This document shows positions 24,959 through 34,181 of a stretch of DNA of 64,000 nucleotides, piece by piece (position 1 is the first letter of the stretch; each line of letters begins with the position of its first letter). Source of the stretch: Photobacterium sanctipauli (lineage in GTDB: Bacteria; Pseudomonadota; Gammaproteobacteria; Enterobacterales; Vibrionaceae). Position numbers and translations under genes: made by a program. The stretch lies in NCBI RefSeq assembly GCF_003026495.1, contig NZ_PYMA01000021.1, positions 1 through 64,000 on the forward strand, in the 5' to 3' direction. A model generated the notes under the pieces. That model was given only the letters and a program-made list of their open reading frames with translations, did not search any database and had not been told where the DNA came from.

Positions 24959-26041
24959 GTGAATCAAGTTCTGTTGTACTGCCGTCCCGGCTTTGAGAAA
25001 GAATGTGCCGGTGAAGTTCAAGACAAAGCGAACAAGTTGGAGTTGTATGGCTTCCCTCGGGTGAAGAACAACTCTGGTTATGTTGTGTTTGAGTTTTATC
25101 AGGCAGGGGATGCTGACAAATTCATTCAACTTCAGCCTTTTGCCGAGCTGATCTTCGCCCGTCAAATGATTGCGGTAGCAACGCTGCTGACGGACTTACC
25201 GTCGGAAGACCGCATCACGCCGATTATGGAGTCGCTTGAAGACTTCCCGCGCTGTGGTGATTTGCGTATCGAGACCCCAGACACCAACGAAGCCAAGGAG
25301 CTATTGAAGTTCTGCCGTAAGTTCACGGTGCCGTTGCGCCAGGTGATGCGCAAGCAAGGCGTGCTGTACGCCAAAGACAACCCGAAGAAGCCGGTATTGC
25401 ATATCTGCTTCGTTGCGCCGGGCTGTTGCTATGTGGGTTACTCGTACACGTTTAACAACTCACAGTTCTTTATGGGGATCCCGCGCCTTAAGTTCCCGTC
25501 CGATGCACCAAGCCGTTCGACGCTGAAGCTTGAGGAAGCCTTCCACGTCTTTATTCCACGCGACGAGTGGGATGAGCGCTTGGCGCCGGGGATGTGGGGC
25601 GTTGACTTGGGCGCATGCCCTGGTGGTTGGACGTATCAGTTGGTGAAGCGTTCGATGTTCGTCCACGCGATTGATAACGGTCAGATGGCCGAAAGCCTAA
25701 TGAACACCGGCCAGGTTAAGCACCATGAGGTTGATGGCTTTAAGTTTGAGCCACCACGCAAGAACGTGACCTGGATTGTGTGTGATATGGTTGAAAAGCC
25801 GGCCCGCGTAGCCCACCTAATGGGCGATTGGTTAATCAAGGGGTGGGCGAAGGAAGCGATCTTCAACCTGAAGCTGCCAATGAAAGGCCGCTATGATGAG
25901 GTACTGCAGGACATCGAGAACCTGAAGGTATACCTGATCCAAAATGGCGTGAAGTTCAACCTTCAAGCTAAGCACTTGTATCATGACCGCGAAGAAATTA
26001 CCGTTCATGTGCAATGCCTGGATAATCGCTCACCGCACTAA
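24959..26041 (+). CDS. rlmM: 23S rRNA 2'-O-ribose methyltransferase RlmM (C2498)
   Basis: RlmM methylates the 2'-O of C2498 in 23S rRNA, using S-adenosylmethionine. The 360-residue protein has an N-terminal THUMP-like part and a C-terminal RrmJ-like Rossmann domain with the family text RLKFPSDAPSRSTLKLEEAF, VDLGACPGGWTYQL (SAM loop) and FNLKLPMKGRYDEV. GTG 24959 was chosen because the protein then begins MNQVLLYCRPGFEKEC, as in the family, with GAGGG at a good distance; TTG 24953 would add two residues. A strong terminator follows. Confidence 0.96.
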   Translation: MNQVLLYCRPGFEKECAGEVQDKANKLELYGFPRVKNNSGYVVFEFYQAGDADKFIQLQPFAELIFARQMIAVATLLTDLPSEDRITPIMESLEDFPRCGDLRIETPDTNEAKELLKFCRKFTVPLRQVMRKQGVLYAKDNPKKPVLHICFVAPGCCYVGYSYTFNNSQFFMGIPRLKFPSDAPSRSTLKLEEAFHVFIPRDEWDERLAPGMWGVDLGACPGGWTYQLVKRSMFVHAIDNGQMAESLMNTGQVKHHEVDGFKFEPPRKNVTWIVCDMVEKPARVAHLMGDWLIKGWAKEAIFNLKLPMKGRYDEVLQDIENLKVYLIQNGVKFNLQAKHLYHDREEITVHVQCLDNRSPH

Positions 26042-26064
26042 TAGCCACAGCGGTGTTATGAGTG

Positions 26065-26091
26065 ATCCCCGAACCTGTTTCGGGGATTTTT
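26065..26091. terminator. Terminator between rlmM and xni
   Basis: ATCCCCGAA-CCTGT-TTCGGGGAT followed by TTTTG: a 9-bp stem. It serves rlmM and may also stop convergent xni transcripts. Confidence 0.9.
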
Positions 26092-26099
26092 GTATCTAT

Positions 26100-26135
26100 G
26101 CCTTGAGCCTCAGCATCGCCTTGAGCCTCAGCATC
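26100..26135. repeat. 18-bp tandem duplication
   Basis: Two perfect adjacent copies of GCCTTGAGCCTCAGCATC, between the rlmM terminator and the 3' end of xni. No function is apparent. Confidence 0.85.
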
Positions 26136-26146
26136 CCAGTGAAAAA

Positions 26147-26923
26147 CTAGTCCCTCGCCTCATAACGAATATCTTGCAGGTTAAAGCCGAGCTGGAGATC
26201 TGTTTTCAGTGAGGCCACCTGCTTACTGGCAAGCGCCAGCTCTTTGTTTTCAGACACTTTCTTTTGCCACTTTTTCGGTAGATCGTCTGCTTCTAGGATC
26301 GCCTCAAGGTTGGGGTAGGTCGACAGCAACTCTACGGCGGCTTTGGGGCCGATCCCCGGAATGCCGGGGATTTTGCTGGAGCTGATCCCGGCGAGCCCCC
26401 AGTAGTCAGCCAGCTGCTCGGGTTTGACACCAAATTCCTTTTCGATAAACGGGCTATCAAGCCAGCGTTGCTGGAAGTAGTCGCGGATCATCAAGGTTGG
26501 TTGCAGCAATTGGCAGTAGCCCTTGTCGGTAGAGATAATGGTGGCTTGCTGACCGCGCGAGGCAACCTTCAAGGCCAAGGTCGCGACGAGATCATCGGCT
26601 TCATCACCGTCCGATAGCAGCGAGTCGATCCCCATTTCCATGAATGCATCTTGGATACTGTCCATCCCGGCCAATAGCTCTTCCGGCATCGGCTTACGCC
26701 CTTCCTTGTAGTGGGGCAGCAAGTCGGCCCGCCAGCCGCGATCTTCACCGTGATGGTCGAATACCGCTACGATATGGGTTGGCTGGCTACTCTTGATAAT
26801 TTTCCCCAGGGCCTGACAACAGACTTTGGCTGTATTCTGGACATCAGGCTCGCCGTGCTGGGCGGCATGCACGCGGCGGATCAGGTTGAGGGCATCAATA
26901 ATAACTAGGTGGATAGACGACAT
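26147..26923 (-). CDS. xni: Flap endonuclease Xni (ExoIX)
   Basis: Xni is a 5'-nuclease-family protein that acts on flapped DNA structures. The 258-residue protein has HLVIIDALNLIRRVHAAQHG at its start, the PIN-like text AVFDHHGEDRGWRADLLPHYKEGRKPMP, the acidic patch DGDEADDLVATLA, and the helix-3-turn-helix GISSSKIPGIPGIGPKAAVELL. It lacks the extra domains of DNA polymerase I. ATG 26923 (MSSIHLVIIDALN) fits the family; the upstream extension to 26992 runs into the ppnN terminator. It lies downstream of ppnN in the same direction but behind that terminator. Confidence 0.94.
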   Translation of the reverse strand: MSSIHLVIIDALNLIRRVHAAQHGEPDVQNTAKVCCQALGKIIKSSQPTHIVAVFDHHGEDRGWRADLLPHYKEGRKPMPEELLAGMDSIQDAFMEMGIDSLLSDGDEADDLVATLALKVASRGQQATIISTDKGYCQLLQPTLMIRDYFQQRWLDSPFIEKEFGVKPEQLADYWGLAGISSSKIPGIPGIGPKAAVELLSTYPNLEAILEADDLPKKWQKKVSENKELALASKQVASLKTDLQLGFNLQDIRYEARD

Positions 26924-26943
26924 GGCGTAAACCGTTTGGCTGT

Positions 26944-26972
26944 AAAAATAAAAAGGGGCGCTAAAGCCCCTT
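26944..26972 (-). terminator. Terminator of ppnN
   Basis: On the minus strand AAGGGGC-TTTAGC-GCCCCTT is followed by TTTATTTT. It lies about 50 bp after the ppnN stop codon. Confidence 0.88.
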
Positions 26973-27020
26973 ATTGTACGCGTAGTTGCCAAGCAGTGTC
27001 ACTGCTGTTGTCTGTGCCTG

Positions 27021-28397
27021 TTATTTGGCAATAGGCATTGGTGCGGTGATGATTTCATAGCAAGGCTCGTACTTGGTGCCTGGCAATTTCATCCGTTGCT
27101 GTTCGACGAATTGCTTGAGCAATTTGTCCATTCGCTTCATCAGCGCAACGTCACCATTGATTTTGAAGCGTCCCTTGCGCTCAATTTCTCGGATCCCTTC
27201 TTCCTTGACGTTACCCGCAACAATGCCCGAGAAGGCGCGGCGCAGGTTGGCGGCGAGGTGCTCCGGCCTTTGGTTCATGTGCAGATCTAGGCTGGCCATT
27301 GACTCATGGGTAGGTTCGAACGGCAACTGGAACTCTGGCGGGATCTTGAGCGACCAGTTATAGCTATAGGCATCCCCCGTCGCCAAGCGGTGCTCCTTGA
27401 TCAGCGGCATGGCCGACTTCATTACCCGTGCGACTTCGGCAGGATCATCAATGATAATCTTATAATGCTTGGTTGCCTCCTCGCCGAGCGTATCGCGCAC
27501 AAAGCTGTCGAGGGTACGGAAGTAGGGCTCGCTTTCTTTGGGGCCGGTCAACACGAGCGGTAGGGGTTGGGCGGCATTCTCCGGATCCATCAGGATCCCC
27601 AGAATGTAGAGCAGCTCTTCGGCGGTGCCCGCACCACCGGGGAAAATCACGATGCCGTGGCCAAGGCGGACAAAGGCCTCCAGGCGTTTTTCGATATCCG
27701 GCATGATCACCAATTCATTGACGATTGGGTTTGGTGGCTCGGCGGCAATGATCGACGGCTCGGTCAAGCCGATAAAGCGGCTGTTGTAGTAGCGCTGCTT
27801 GGCATGGCCGATCGCCGCGCCCTTCATTGGCCCCTCCATGGCGCCGGGGCCGCAGCCGGTACAGATGTTAAGCTCGCGCAGGCCAAGCTCATTACCCACT
27901 TCACGGGTATATTGGTATTCAGTAGGATTGATGGAGTGGCCACCCCAGCAAACCACGATGTTCGGATCTTCGCCTGAGCGAACGGTTTGGGCGTTGCGCA
28001 AGACGCTAAAGACAAAGTTGGTGATATGCGGCGCACTGGTTAGGTTGATGTCCTTGCGTTGCTCGACGTGCATGTTGACGTAGACGATGTCGCGCAACAC
28101 CGAAAACATGTGTTCTTGGATACCGCGGATGATCCGGCCGTCAACAAACGCATGCTCTGGCGGGTTCATCAATTCCAGCTTAATGCCGCGTTCACGGCGC
28201 ATCACATTGACGTCGAAGCTTTTGTTTTTTTCCAGTAGTTCTTTCGAGTTGTCGGTATGGCTGCCAGAGTTGAGCACGGCCAATGAGCAGTTGCGGTACA
28301 GGCGATAAATATCACTGGATGCGGTGGCCTTGAGCAAATCCACTTCGTGTTGTGAAAGTAGGTCCATTGCACCTACCGGGCTGATGTGTGTGATCAT
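27021..28397 (-). CDS. ppnN: Pyrimidine/purine nucleotide 5'-monophosphate nucleosidase
   Basis: PpnN (YgdH) splits nucleoside monophosphates into base and ribose-5-phosphate and is an alarmone (p)ppGpp target in E. coli. The 458-residue protein matches across its length: MITHISPVGAMDLLSQHEVD, VVCWGGHSINPTEYQY, the LOG-family nucleotide motif FPGGAGTAEELLYILGILM preceded by PDIEKRLEAFVRLGHG, and a Rossmann-like glycine patch CTGCGPGAMEGPMKGA. ATG 28397 has a near-perfect GGGAGGT site upstream and was preferred to the frame start at 28415. It is transcribed alone or with xni through the weakly separating hairpin. Confidence 0.96.
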   Translation of the reverse strand: MITHISPVGAMDLLSQHEVDLLKATASSDIYRLYRNCSLAVLNSGSHTDNSKELLEKNKSFDVNVMRRERGIKLELMNPPEHAFVDGRIIRGIQEHMFSVLRDIVYVNMHVEQRKDINLTSAPHITNFVFSVLRNAQTVRSGEDPNIVVCWGGHSINPTEYQYTREVGNELGLRELNICTGCGPGAMEGPMKGAAIGHAKQRYYNSRFIGLTEPSIIAAEPPNPIVNELVIMPDIEKRLEAFVRLGHGIVIFPGGAGTAEELLYILGILMDPENAAQPLPLVLTGPKESEPYFRTLDSFVRDTLGEEATKHYKIIIDDPAEVARVMKSAMPLIKEHRLATGDAYSYNWSLKIPPEFQLPFEPTHESMASLDLHMNQRPEHLAANLRRAFSGIVAGNVKEEGIREIERKGRFKINGDVALMKRMDKLLKQFVEQQRMKLPGTKYEPCYEIITAPMPIAK

Positions 28398-28625
28398 GGT
28401 TACCTCCCTGGTCATGATAAGGCGGCGGTAGTCACGGGTTAATTCATTGTAGGAAGAATGGGTGAATACTGCCGGAAGAAAGCAGAAGGTATATTCTGTT
28501 CCTTGGTGATCAGCCAGCGAAAAAGACCAAGTAAATAAGTGGTATTAAGTGACTGATATAATTACACCATACACAGGGAAGATGATTTTTGCCAGAAATT
28601 GGGCGGGAATACGCGAGCTAGAAAG

Positions 28626-30191
28626 TTAAGAAATCCACAACAGGCGGTTGTTGCCCGTTCTGCGGGCACCGGAGAGTGCCTTGCTGGTTCGCTCGATGAT
28701 ATTCGACGGGGTATCGTTGCCTTCAAACAAGGTTGCCCCGATAGAGATGCTGATGCTGACATTCTGATCGCGAAAGCGGAACGGGAGTTGGGCGATGGTT
28801 TCGCGCACCTTGTTCAGTCGGGTCACGCGCTCATTTTCACTGACATCCGGCAGGATCACCATAAATGCATCATCGGCAAAGCGGGCAATAAAGTCCGTAT
28901 CCGCTAGTTGCTGGCGTATAGTCTTGGCGATGATTTTCAGCACCTTGTCGCCGGCTAGGTGGCCAAACCGGCTGTTGATTTCACCGAACCCATCGATGTC
29001 GATCATGGCGACACACACCGAGTGTTGATAGCGAAGCCAGCGGCGGTATTCGTGTTCAAGGCGATCGTTGAGGGCGGCGCGGTTATAGACTTTGGTCAGG
29101 TTATCCAAGAACATCCGGCGCTCTTGGTCATTGAGCCGCTGGCGGTAGTCTTGGGTTTGCTCGAACAAGGTTTGGATCTTGTTCTCGTTGTAGCTTAGCT
29201 GCTCCAGCAAAGCCTTCTCGCGTTTTTCGAGCGCCTTGTTGCGCTCGGCCAGTACGAGCAGCTCCTTGGTCAGGCCGGTGAGTTCCGGGCGCCAGTTATC
29301 CAAGTTCTTGTTGTCTTTTAGCCCGCTTCGGATCGAGCTGGCAATGTCAGCCAGTTCGTTGGTCATGTCGCTGCGGTGTTCGTATATGGCAGAACTTTGG
29401 CCGGCGCTTTGGCTGGTGGTTTTCTGCAAGGTCGCAAGATCGCTGTTTACCTTGTCCAAGAACTGTTGCGAAGAGCGGCGCTCTTGGTTGGTGCCATCCA
29501 TGACCAAGCGCAGTATTTCCAGTGATAGCTCAATCAGGGTTGATGGGGCGACACCGATTAACAGGCGGTTGCGGATAGACAGCAGTTTATCGCCAGCCTC
29601 GCCATCAAAATCAAGCTCGGTGATCAGGTGTTGCAACTCGGCGGTGAGCTGTAACTGAAGATCTTGGTCGACATTGCCCGGGTGTTGGCTGGCCGCATCA
29701 TGGTTGGATGATGAAATAAGCTTGAGTGAACGTTCGTACAATGCCATCAGCTTGATAGCTTGCTTGTGGGTGGTGGCTAAGGTGTCTGCTGGCTGGCTAA
29801 GAAGGTTGCGTAAATCGCGCTTGAGTTGGACCGGTAAGCCGGGAAGCCGCCGAAGGACTTCGCCACTTTGTTGGACTTGCTGGCTGAGGTGCTGGTTTTC
29901 GGTTTGGGCGAAATCCGCCTGCTGGGTGACCAGGCGTTCGACAACCGCCAGCCTTGGGATCAGCTTACTGATATCCTTGTGTTGCTCTAAATCACTGCGA
30001 AGCGAGGTAAGCTTGTCATCCAGTTCGCTGTCCAACCCACGGCATGCAATAGACAAGCGACTAATTAAACGCTTTAGGATCACTATCTCACGGCGTGACT
30101 TGAGCGATGCGTCACGGTAAGAGAGTTGAGCTTGGTCCAAGCGCAGCTTCACTTTACTCAGTTCGGAGGCCACGGCGTTTATATCAGTCAC
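28626..30191 (-). CDS. GGDEF-domain protein with degenerate active site
   Basis: A 521-residue protein with no signal peptide and no clear membrane segment. Residues 1 to about 345 are helical and rich in Gln, Leu and Lys, with coiled-coil character (for example REIVILKRLISRL, NKALEKREKALLEQLSYNENKIQTLFEQ). A GGDEF-type domain follows from about 365 (FLDNLTKVYNRAALNDRLEHEYRRW, MIDIDGFGEINSRFGHLAGD). The signature GGDEF is replaced by ADDAF (residues 439-443, bases 28863-28877), and the usual Lys in DxDxFKxxND is Gly. Diguanylate cyclase activity is therefore doubtful. I infer a c-di-GMP-related effector, adaptor or pseudo-enzyme. The neighbouring upstream gene also encodes a GGDEF-like tail. 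Confidence 0.85.
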   Translation of the reverse strand: MTDINAVASELSKVKLRLDQAQLSYRDASLKSRREIVILKRLISRLSIACRGLDSELDDKLTSLRSDLEQHKDISKLIPRLAVVERLVTQQADFAQTENQHLSQQVQQSGEVLRRLPGLPVQLKRDLRNLLSQPADTLATTHKQAIKLMALYERSLKLISSSNHDAASQHPGNVDQDLQLQLTAELQHLITELDFDGEAGDKLLSIRNRLLIGVAPSTLIELSLEILRLVMDGTNQERRSSQQFLDKVNSDLATLQKTTSQSAGQSSAIYEHRSDMTNELADIASSIRSGLKDNKNLDNWRPELTGLTKELLVLAERNKALEKREKALLEQLSYNENKIQTLFEQTQDYRQRLNDQERRMFLDNLTKVYNRAALNDRLEHEYRRWLRYQHSVCVAMIDIDGFGEINSRFGHLAGDKVLKIIAKTIRQQLADTDFIARFADDAFMVILPDVSENERVTRLNKVRETIAQLPFRFRDQNVSISISIGATLFEGNDTPSNIIERTSKALSGARRTGNNRLLWIS

Positions 30192-30318
30192 GTTGGTGCA
30201 AAGTTACCTTAGGTTTATTCCATCAGTTAAAGCTTATTTCAGTAGCGAAAATTAATGCTAGCAGAATCACTTGTTTCATTTATTCATTTCGACACTAAGT
30301 GATGATAAATTTAGCACT

Positions 30319-32598
30319 TTAACTGATATTTTTATCAGAATCGTGATCGTTATTCCAAGCTATTTCTGTAATTGTTGAACTTTGTACTTTGACCAGCCCG
30401 TTATTGATGCCCTGAATACATGCCAAGCGAATGTTATCGCTGGCAAAGCTTGCAGCCGGGGCTGCCTCTATGGCACTGAGGTGCACCCACTGGCTTCCCG
30501 ATTCCTTTTTGCTGACTTCGCGGGCGGCATTGGTGGCCATCAGCAAGATATCAAGCAGTTCATGATCGTTAATCGCGGTATAGGCACGTGGCAGGAACGG
30601 GTATTCAGCCATGCCGATGCGGATCCGGTTGTCGATGTACTTGTGTTCGACGAAGCTATCAATTAGCTGTTGCAGTGAGTTGGCCAGTTGCTCCGGTGCC
30701 GTATCAAGGCGCGAGTTTGGCTCGATATACAGGAACATGGCATCAGAGAAGTGATAAAGGCGGGCAGGGCCACACACTTGCTTCTTCAGGTATTCACCAA
30801 ATTGCCTTTCGATATCTAGCCCCTGCTGGTAGCCATGCTTGAGGTAGATGTGTTTGAGGAATGGCACCTCAAACAAAGCAAAGCGCAGGCGGTCGCTCAA
30901 TGGCTCGTTGATGATTTCGCCAAGGTGCCATTGCTCGAAGTGGGCGCTGCTCTGTTGCAAAGAATTAGGCAGCTTCACGGTTAGCATGCGAAGGTTGCGC
31001 AAGCCACTGCGAGGATGGGTGTAGAACTCGGAGCGCAAGCGCAACAGCCGGCCTTGAAGCTGGCTGGCAACACGGTGGCGGCGTAGCAGAACGATTAGCG
31101 TAACCAACAAGAAGCAGATCAGGAAAATGGTGATGTTCTTTTGTTTGTAGAGTGCCTTTTCGCTCTCAAACTGCTGGCGCTCCATTTCCTCTAGGTGGAG
31201 CGAGCGCTCCAGCATCCGTTGCTGCTGCTTGAAGACTTCGACGTTGCTCTTTACCTGCGCTTGTTGCTGGGTATTGAAGAGTTGCTCGTAGCGGCGCTGG
31301 CTCAACAAGGCATTGTAGTAGTCGGTTTGCTGCTCAAAGGCTTTCGATAGCTCCATCTCGCCTTGCAGCTGCAGGGAGAGGTTGTTGGTGCGGCTAGCTG
31401 CGATCAGCCCGGCCTGCAAGGTGCTGATCGCCTGTTCCGTTTTGCCTTCCAAACGTTCAAGCTGCCCCTGGAGGATCTGTGCCTCGGTCTGGATTTCATC
31501 GTCGCCGGTTTGGGTCGCCAGCATCCGGGTGTGGTTCAGGTATTGCTCGGTCTTGGGGTAGTTGTATAGCTGGAGATAAACCCTGGCAATGTTCAGCCTC
31601 AGGCGAGCCGAGCGGATATTGCGGTGCAATTGGTTTTCTTGGTCGAGGGCATTGAAATAATGCACCAAGGCCAAGTTGAAGCGGCCTTGCTGCTCATAAA
31701 TCGAAGCAATGAGCTCAAGGGTCTTCGCCAAGGGCTTGGCCCGGTTATAGTGCTCGAAGAACTCGCCGGCCTGGGTAGCGTGCTCCAACGCTTTGTCGAA
31801 CACCTTCCTTTCTTCAAACAGGGCGGCCAATTGGTAGTTGGCGATGGCAGTTTTCGCTTGATCGTCTTGCTCGACCGATAGCCAATAGCCGCTAAGCAGG
31901 CTATCGAGTGCCAAATCGAAATGGTCATGGGCAAGGTAGTGTTGGCCGATAGCCAGTTGAAAATTGATCAGCTCGCCCTTGTCCTCAAGGCTCATTAGGT
32001 AACGCTTGGCCTTGCTAAACAGTTTTTCAGCCTCGCTCTCGTTGTTGAGGCTAGACTCCACTCTCGCCCGTTGCATCAGGGACTGGTATTGCAGCCGCTT
32101 GACCTGGTTGGTGAGGTTGAGCGCTTCCGAGCCTTCGATCTCTTTATCGATCTGGTTCAGCATTGCCAGGGCGCGGGCACTGTTTTTTAGGTTGTTCCAG
32201 TAGATGTTGGCATGGATAAGCCGGCTTTCAAGGTGGGTGAAGGTGAGTTCATTTTCAAGCGCCAGCTTTTCCGCTTCCTTGATGCTCTTGAGGGCGTTAT
32301 CGGGTTGGTTAAGCAGTGAGTAGGCCCTGGCGTTGATCTGCAGGGCATTCACCGTGCTTAGCGGTGTGCGGATCGTGTGATCGGCTTCTTCGTTGATATG
32401 AACACGAGAAACTTCTTTCGGGGTACTTAAATGGCGCTGGGAAAGATAGCGCTGGGTGATCTTTAGGGATTGCTCTGGGCTGGTGAGCAGGAGATCGTTG
32501 GCTTCTGCCAGAATTGGCGTGGTATAGATTTTTGCTTGAACGCTAAAAGAGGCAATAAAGACGAGCAGCAAGCTGCAAAGCCAACGGCTAAAAGACAT
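30319..32598 (-). CDS. TPR membrane sensor with degenerate GGDEF-like domain
   Basis: A 759-residue protein. It starts with a signal peptide (MSFSRWLCSLLLVFIASFSVQA). About 400 residues of TPR-like helical repeats follow, probably periplasmic (units such as ALSLLNQPDNALKSIKEAEKLA and ALVHYFNALDQENQL), then a coiled coil (LERSLHLEEMERQQFESEKALY) and one transmembrane helix near residues 495-515 (ITIFLICFLLVTLIVLL). The cytoplasmic tail resembles a GGDEF fold, but where the signature should stand it has FSDAMF (617-622). Metal and GTP residues are absent, so it is probably a pseudo-domain. ATG 32598 was chosen over the TTG at 32607. It precedes the other degenerate GGDEF gene by 127 bp in the same direction. 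Confidence 0.8.
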   Translation of the reverse strand: MSFSRWLCSLLLVFIASFSVQAKIYTTPILAEANDLLLTSPEQSLKITQRYLSQRHLSTPKEVSRVHINEEADHTIRTPLSTVNALQINARAYSLLNQPDNALKSIKEAEKLALENELTFTHLESRLIHANIYWNNLKNSARALAMLNQIDKEIEGSEALNLTNQVKRLQYQSLMQRARVESSLNNESEAEKLFSKAKRYLMSLEDKGELINFQLAIGQHYLAHDHFDLALDSLLSGYWLSVEQDDQAKTAIANYQLAALFEERKVFDKALEHATQAGEFFEHYNRAKPLAKTLELIASIYEQQGRFNLALVHYFNALDQENQLHRNIRSARLRLNIARVYLQLYNYPKTEQYLNHTRMLATQTGDDEIQTEAQILQGQLERLEGKTEQAISTLQAGLIAASRTNNLSLQLQGEMELSKAFEQQTDYYNALLSQRRYEQLFNTQQQAQVKSNVEVFKQQQRMLERSLHLEEMERQQFESEKALYKQKNITIFLICFLLVTLIVLLRRHRVASQLQGRLLRLRSEFYTHPRSGLRNLRMLTVKLPNSLQQSSAHFEQWHLGEIINEPLSDRLRFALFEVPFLKHIYLKHGYQQGLDIERQFGEYLKKQVCGPARLYHFSDAMFLYIEPNSRLDTAPEQLANSLQQLIDSFVEHKYIDNRIRIGMAEYPFLPRAYTAINDHELLDILLMATNAAREVSKKESGSQWVHLSAIEAAPAASFASDNIRLACIQGINNGLVKVQSSTITEIAWNNDHDSDKNIS

Positions 32599-32652
32599 AC
32601 ATTTCAAAGACCCAATAAAACAGTATTACCAATATTAATGGGTTGGCAAACC

Positions 32653-32685
32653 AAGTCCAGCAAAGTATTGAGTTTTGCTGGACTT
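32653..32685 (-). terminator. Possible terminator of queF
   Basis: AAGTCCAGCAAA and TTTGCTGGACTT form a 12-bp stem with a 9-nt loop. It lies 18 bp past the queF stop codon, but the following T tract is poor. Confidence 0.55.
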
Positions 32686-32702
32686 ATCAGCCTAATTTTA
32701 CG

Positions 32703-33548
32703 TTATTGACGAGCTAGGCGGAAATTATCGCTTGGGGTTTTGCCCATATTGGTACGGTATGGGTTGATATCCAAGCCGCCGCGGCGGGTATAGCGTGCGT
32801 ATACCGTCAATAGCTCCGGCTTACAGTATTTCATGATGTCAGTGAAAATACGCTCAACACACTGCTCGTGGAACTCGTTGTGGTTACGGAACGAAATCAG
32901 GTAGCGAAGGAGCTTTTCGCGATCGATCTTCTTGCCGGTATAAGAAATGCGTACGCTGCCCCAGTCTGGCTGGCTGGTGATTAGGCAGTTAGACTTCAAT
33001 AGGTGGCTGTGCAGAATTTCGGTTACCGTCTCTTCGGTTGCCGCGCCTTCTAGGTGGGCTGGGTCGAATTCGTAATCGGTGATTTCGATATCTTGATCGT
33101 CGATGCACTCGCCGAAGAAGTTGGCGATAGGTTGATCGTCGAAATCAGACAGGGGCTGAACCGTGACATCCACGTCGGCACCGGCACACTGGGTGAGATC
33201 TTTTTGCAAAGTATCGGCAATTTGCTGCCAGCTATCGAACTTAGTTTGGTTGAAGCTGTTGAGGTATAGCTTGAATGACTTCGACTCAATAAGGTTCGGG
33301 CTGCTGGCAGGCAAGCGCACTTCGCCAATGGCCACTTGTGGCAGGCCCTTGCTGTTTAGCCAAGATAGCTCGTAAAGCGTCCAGATATCATAGCCTGTAA
33401 AAGGCAAGTCATCGCCAAGTGCTAGATCATCTCGGTTCAGGCTACGCGGCACAGGCTGAAGAAGAGAGGCATCGTATTGGTCTTTGTATTCCGTACCCTG
33501 ACCTAGGGTCAAACCGGCTAATTCTTTCGCGTCTTGATATTTGCTCAT
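32703..33548 (-). CDS. queF: NADPH-dependent 7-cyano-7-deazaguanine reductase
   Basis: QueF reduces preQ0 to preQ1 in queuosine synthesis. The 281-residue length is that of the bimodular QueF form. The protein has LGQGTEYKDQYDASLLQPVPR near the start, ESKSFKLYLNSFNQTKF (QueF motif), the catalytic-type cysteine region SNCLITSQPDWGSVRI, and FRNHNEFHEQCVERIF. The start ATG 33548 agrees with the family. It is divergent from syd, with 63 bp between them. Confidence 0.96.
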   Translation of the reverse strand: MSKYQDAKELAGLTLGQGTEYKDQYDASLLQPVPRSLNRDDLALGDDLPFTGYDIWTLYELSWLNSKGLPQVAIGEVRLPASSPNLIESKSFKLYLNSFNQTKFDSWQQIADTLQKDLTQCAGADVDVTVQPLSDFDDQPIANFFGECIDDQDIEITDYEFDPAHLEGAATEETVTEILHSHLLKSNCLITSQPDWGSVRISYTGKKIDREKLLRYLISFRNHNEFHEQCVERIFTDIMKYCKPELLTVYARYTRRGGLDINPYRTNMGKTPSDNFRLARQ

Positions 33549-33611
33549 ACTGTCCTGGACACACTTGGATTAGAATAGCCAAAGTTTACTTAATCTTTTG
33601 TGAGGTTGCGA

Positions 33612-34178
33612 ATGAATCATCCGGTTGCGATGGCTTTATCTGAATTTTCTACTCGTTTTTTGCAAGCATGGTGTGATGCTGATCAAGGTTTTCCCCGTAG
33701 TGACGATTTGGTGGGGCTCGAATCCCCTTGTGTAAAAGCTGACGACGGTTACGAAGTGACTTGGCAACCGGTGGCAAGAAACCCTGTTGGCGACCTTGAT
33801 AATGTGGAAAAGGGGATAGAGCTTCGCCTGCATGAAGATATTACTGCTTTTTATTGCTCGCAGTTCAGTGGTGATATGGCGGTACGGTTTAGCGATGCCG
33901 GGCATGATCTGGAATTCGATTTGCTGCAAGTTTTCAGCGATCACGATATGTTGCGCCTGCAAGAAAACATTCTTGGGCACTTGGTGACCCAGCGTCGCCT
34001 AAAGCTAAAGCCAACGGTTTTTATTGGCGCGATGGATTCGGAAAGCCAGGTCATTTCTGTTTGTAACCTGACAGGCCAGGTATTGTTAGAGACCTTGGGC
34101 AAGAACGAGCGAGATGTGCTGGCGGCAGATATCGAGTCGTTTTTGCAGGTGTTGCAACCGATAGTGAAGGCGGGTTAA
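33612..34178 (+). CDS. syd: SecY-interacting protein Syd
   Basis: Syd binds SecY at the inner membrane and affects a faulty or unassembled translocon. The 188-residue protein matches the family in its C-terminal half, in QFSGDMAVRFSDAGHDLEFDLLQVFSDHDMLRLQENILGHLVTQRRLKLKPTVFIG and ISVCNLTGQVLLETLG. ATG 33612 has GAGG 6 nt upstream; GTG 33600 would add four residues. The DUF2310 gene follows after 3 bp, so the two are cotranscribed. In E. coli syd is next to csrB, and here the csrB array is about 1.7 kb away. Confidence 0.94.
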   Translation: MNHPVAMALSEFSTRFLQAWCDADQGFPRSDDLVGLESPCVKADDGYEVTWQPVARNPVGDLDNVEKGIELRLHEDITAFYCSQFSGDMAVRFSDAGHDLEFDLLQVFSDHDMLRLQENILGHLVTQRRLKLKPTVFIGAMDSESQVISVCNLTGQVLLETLGKNERDVLAADIESFLQVLQPIVKAG

Positions 34179-34181
34179 GCG

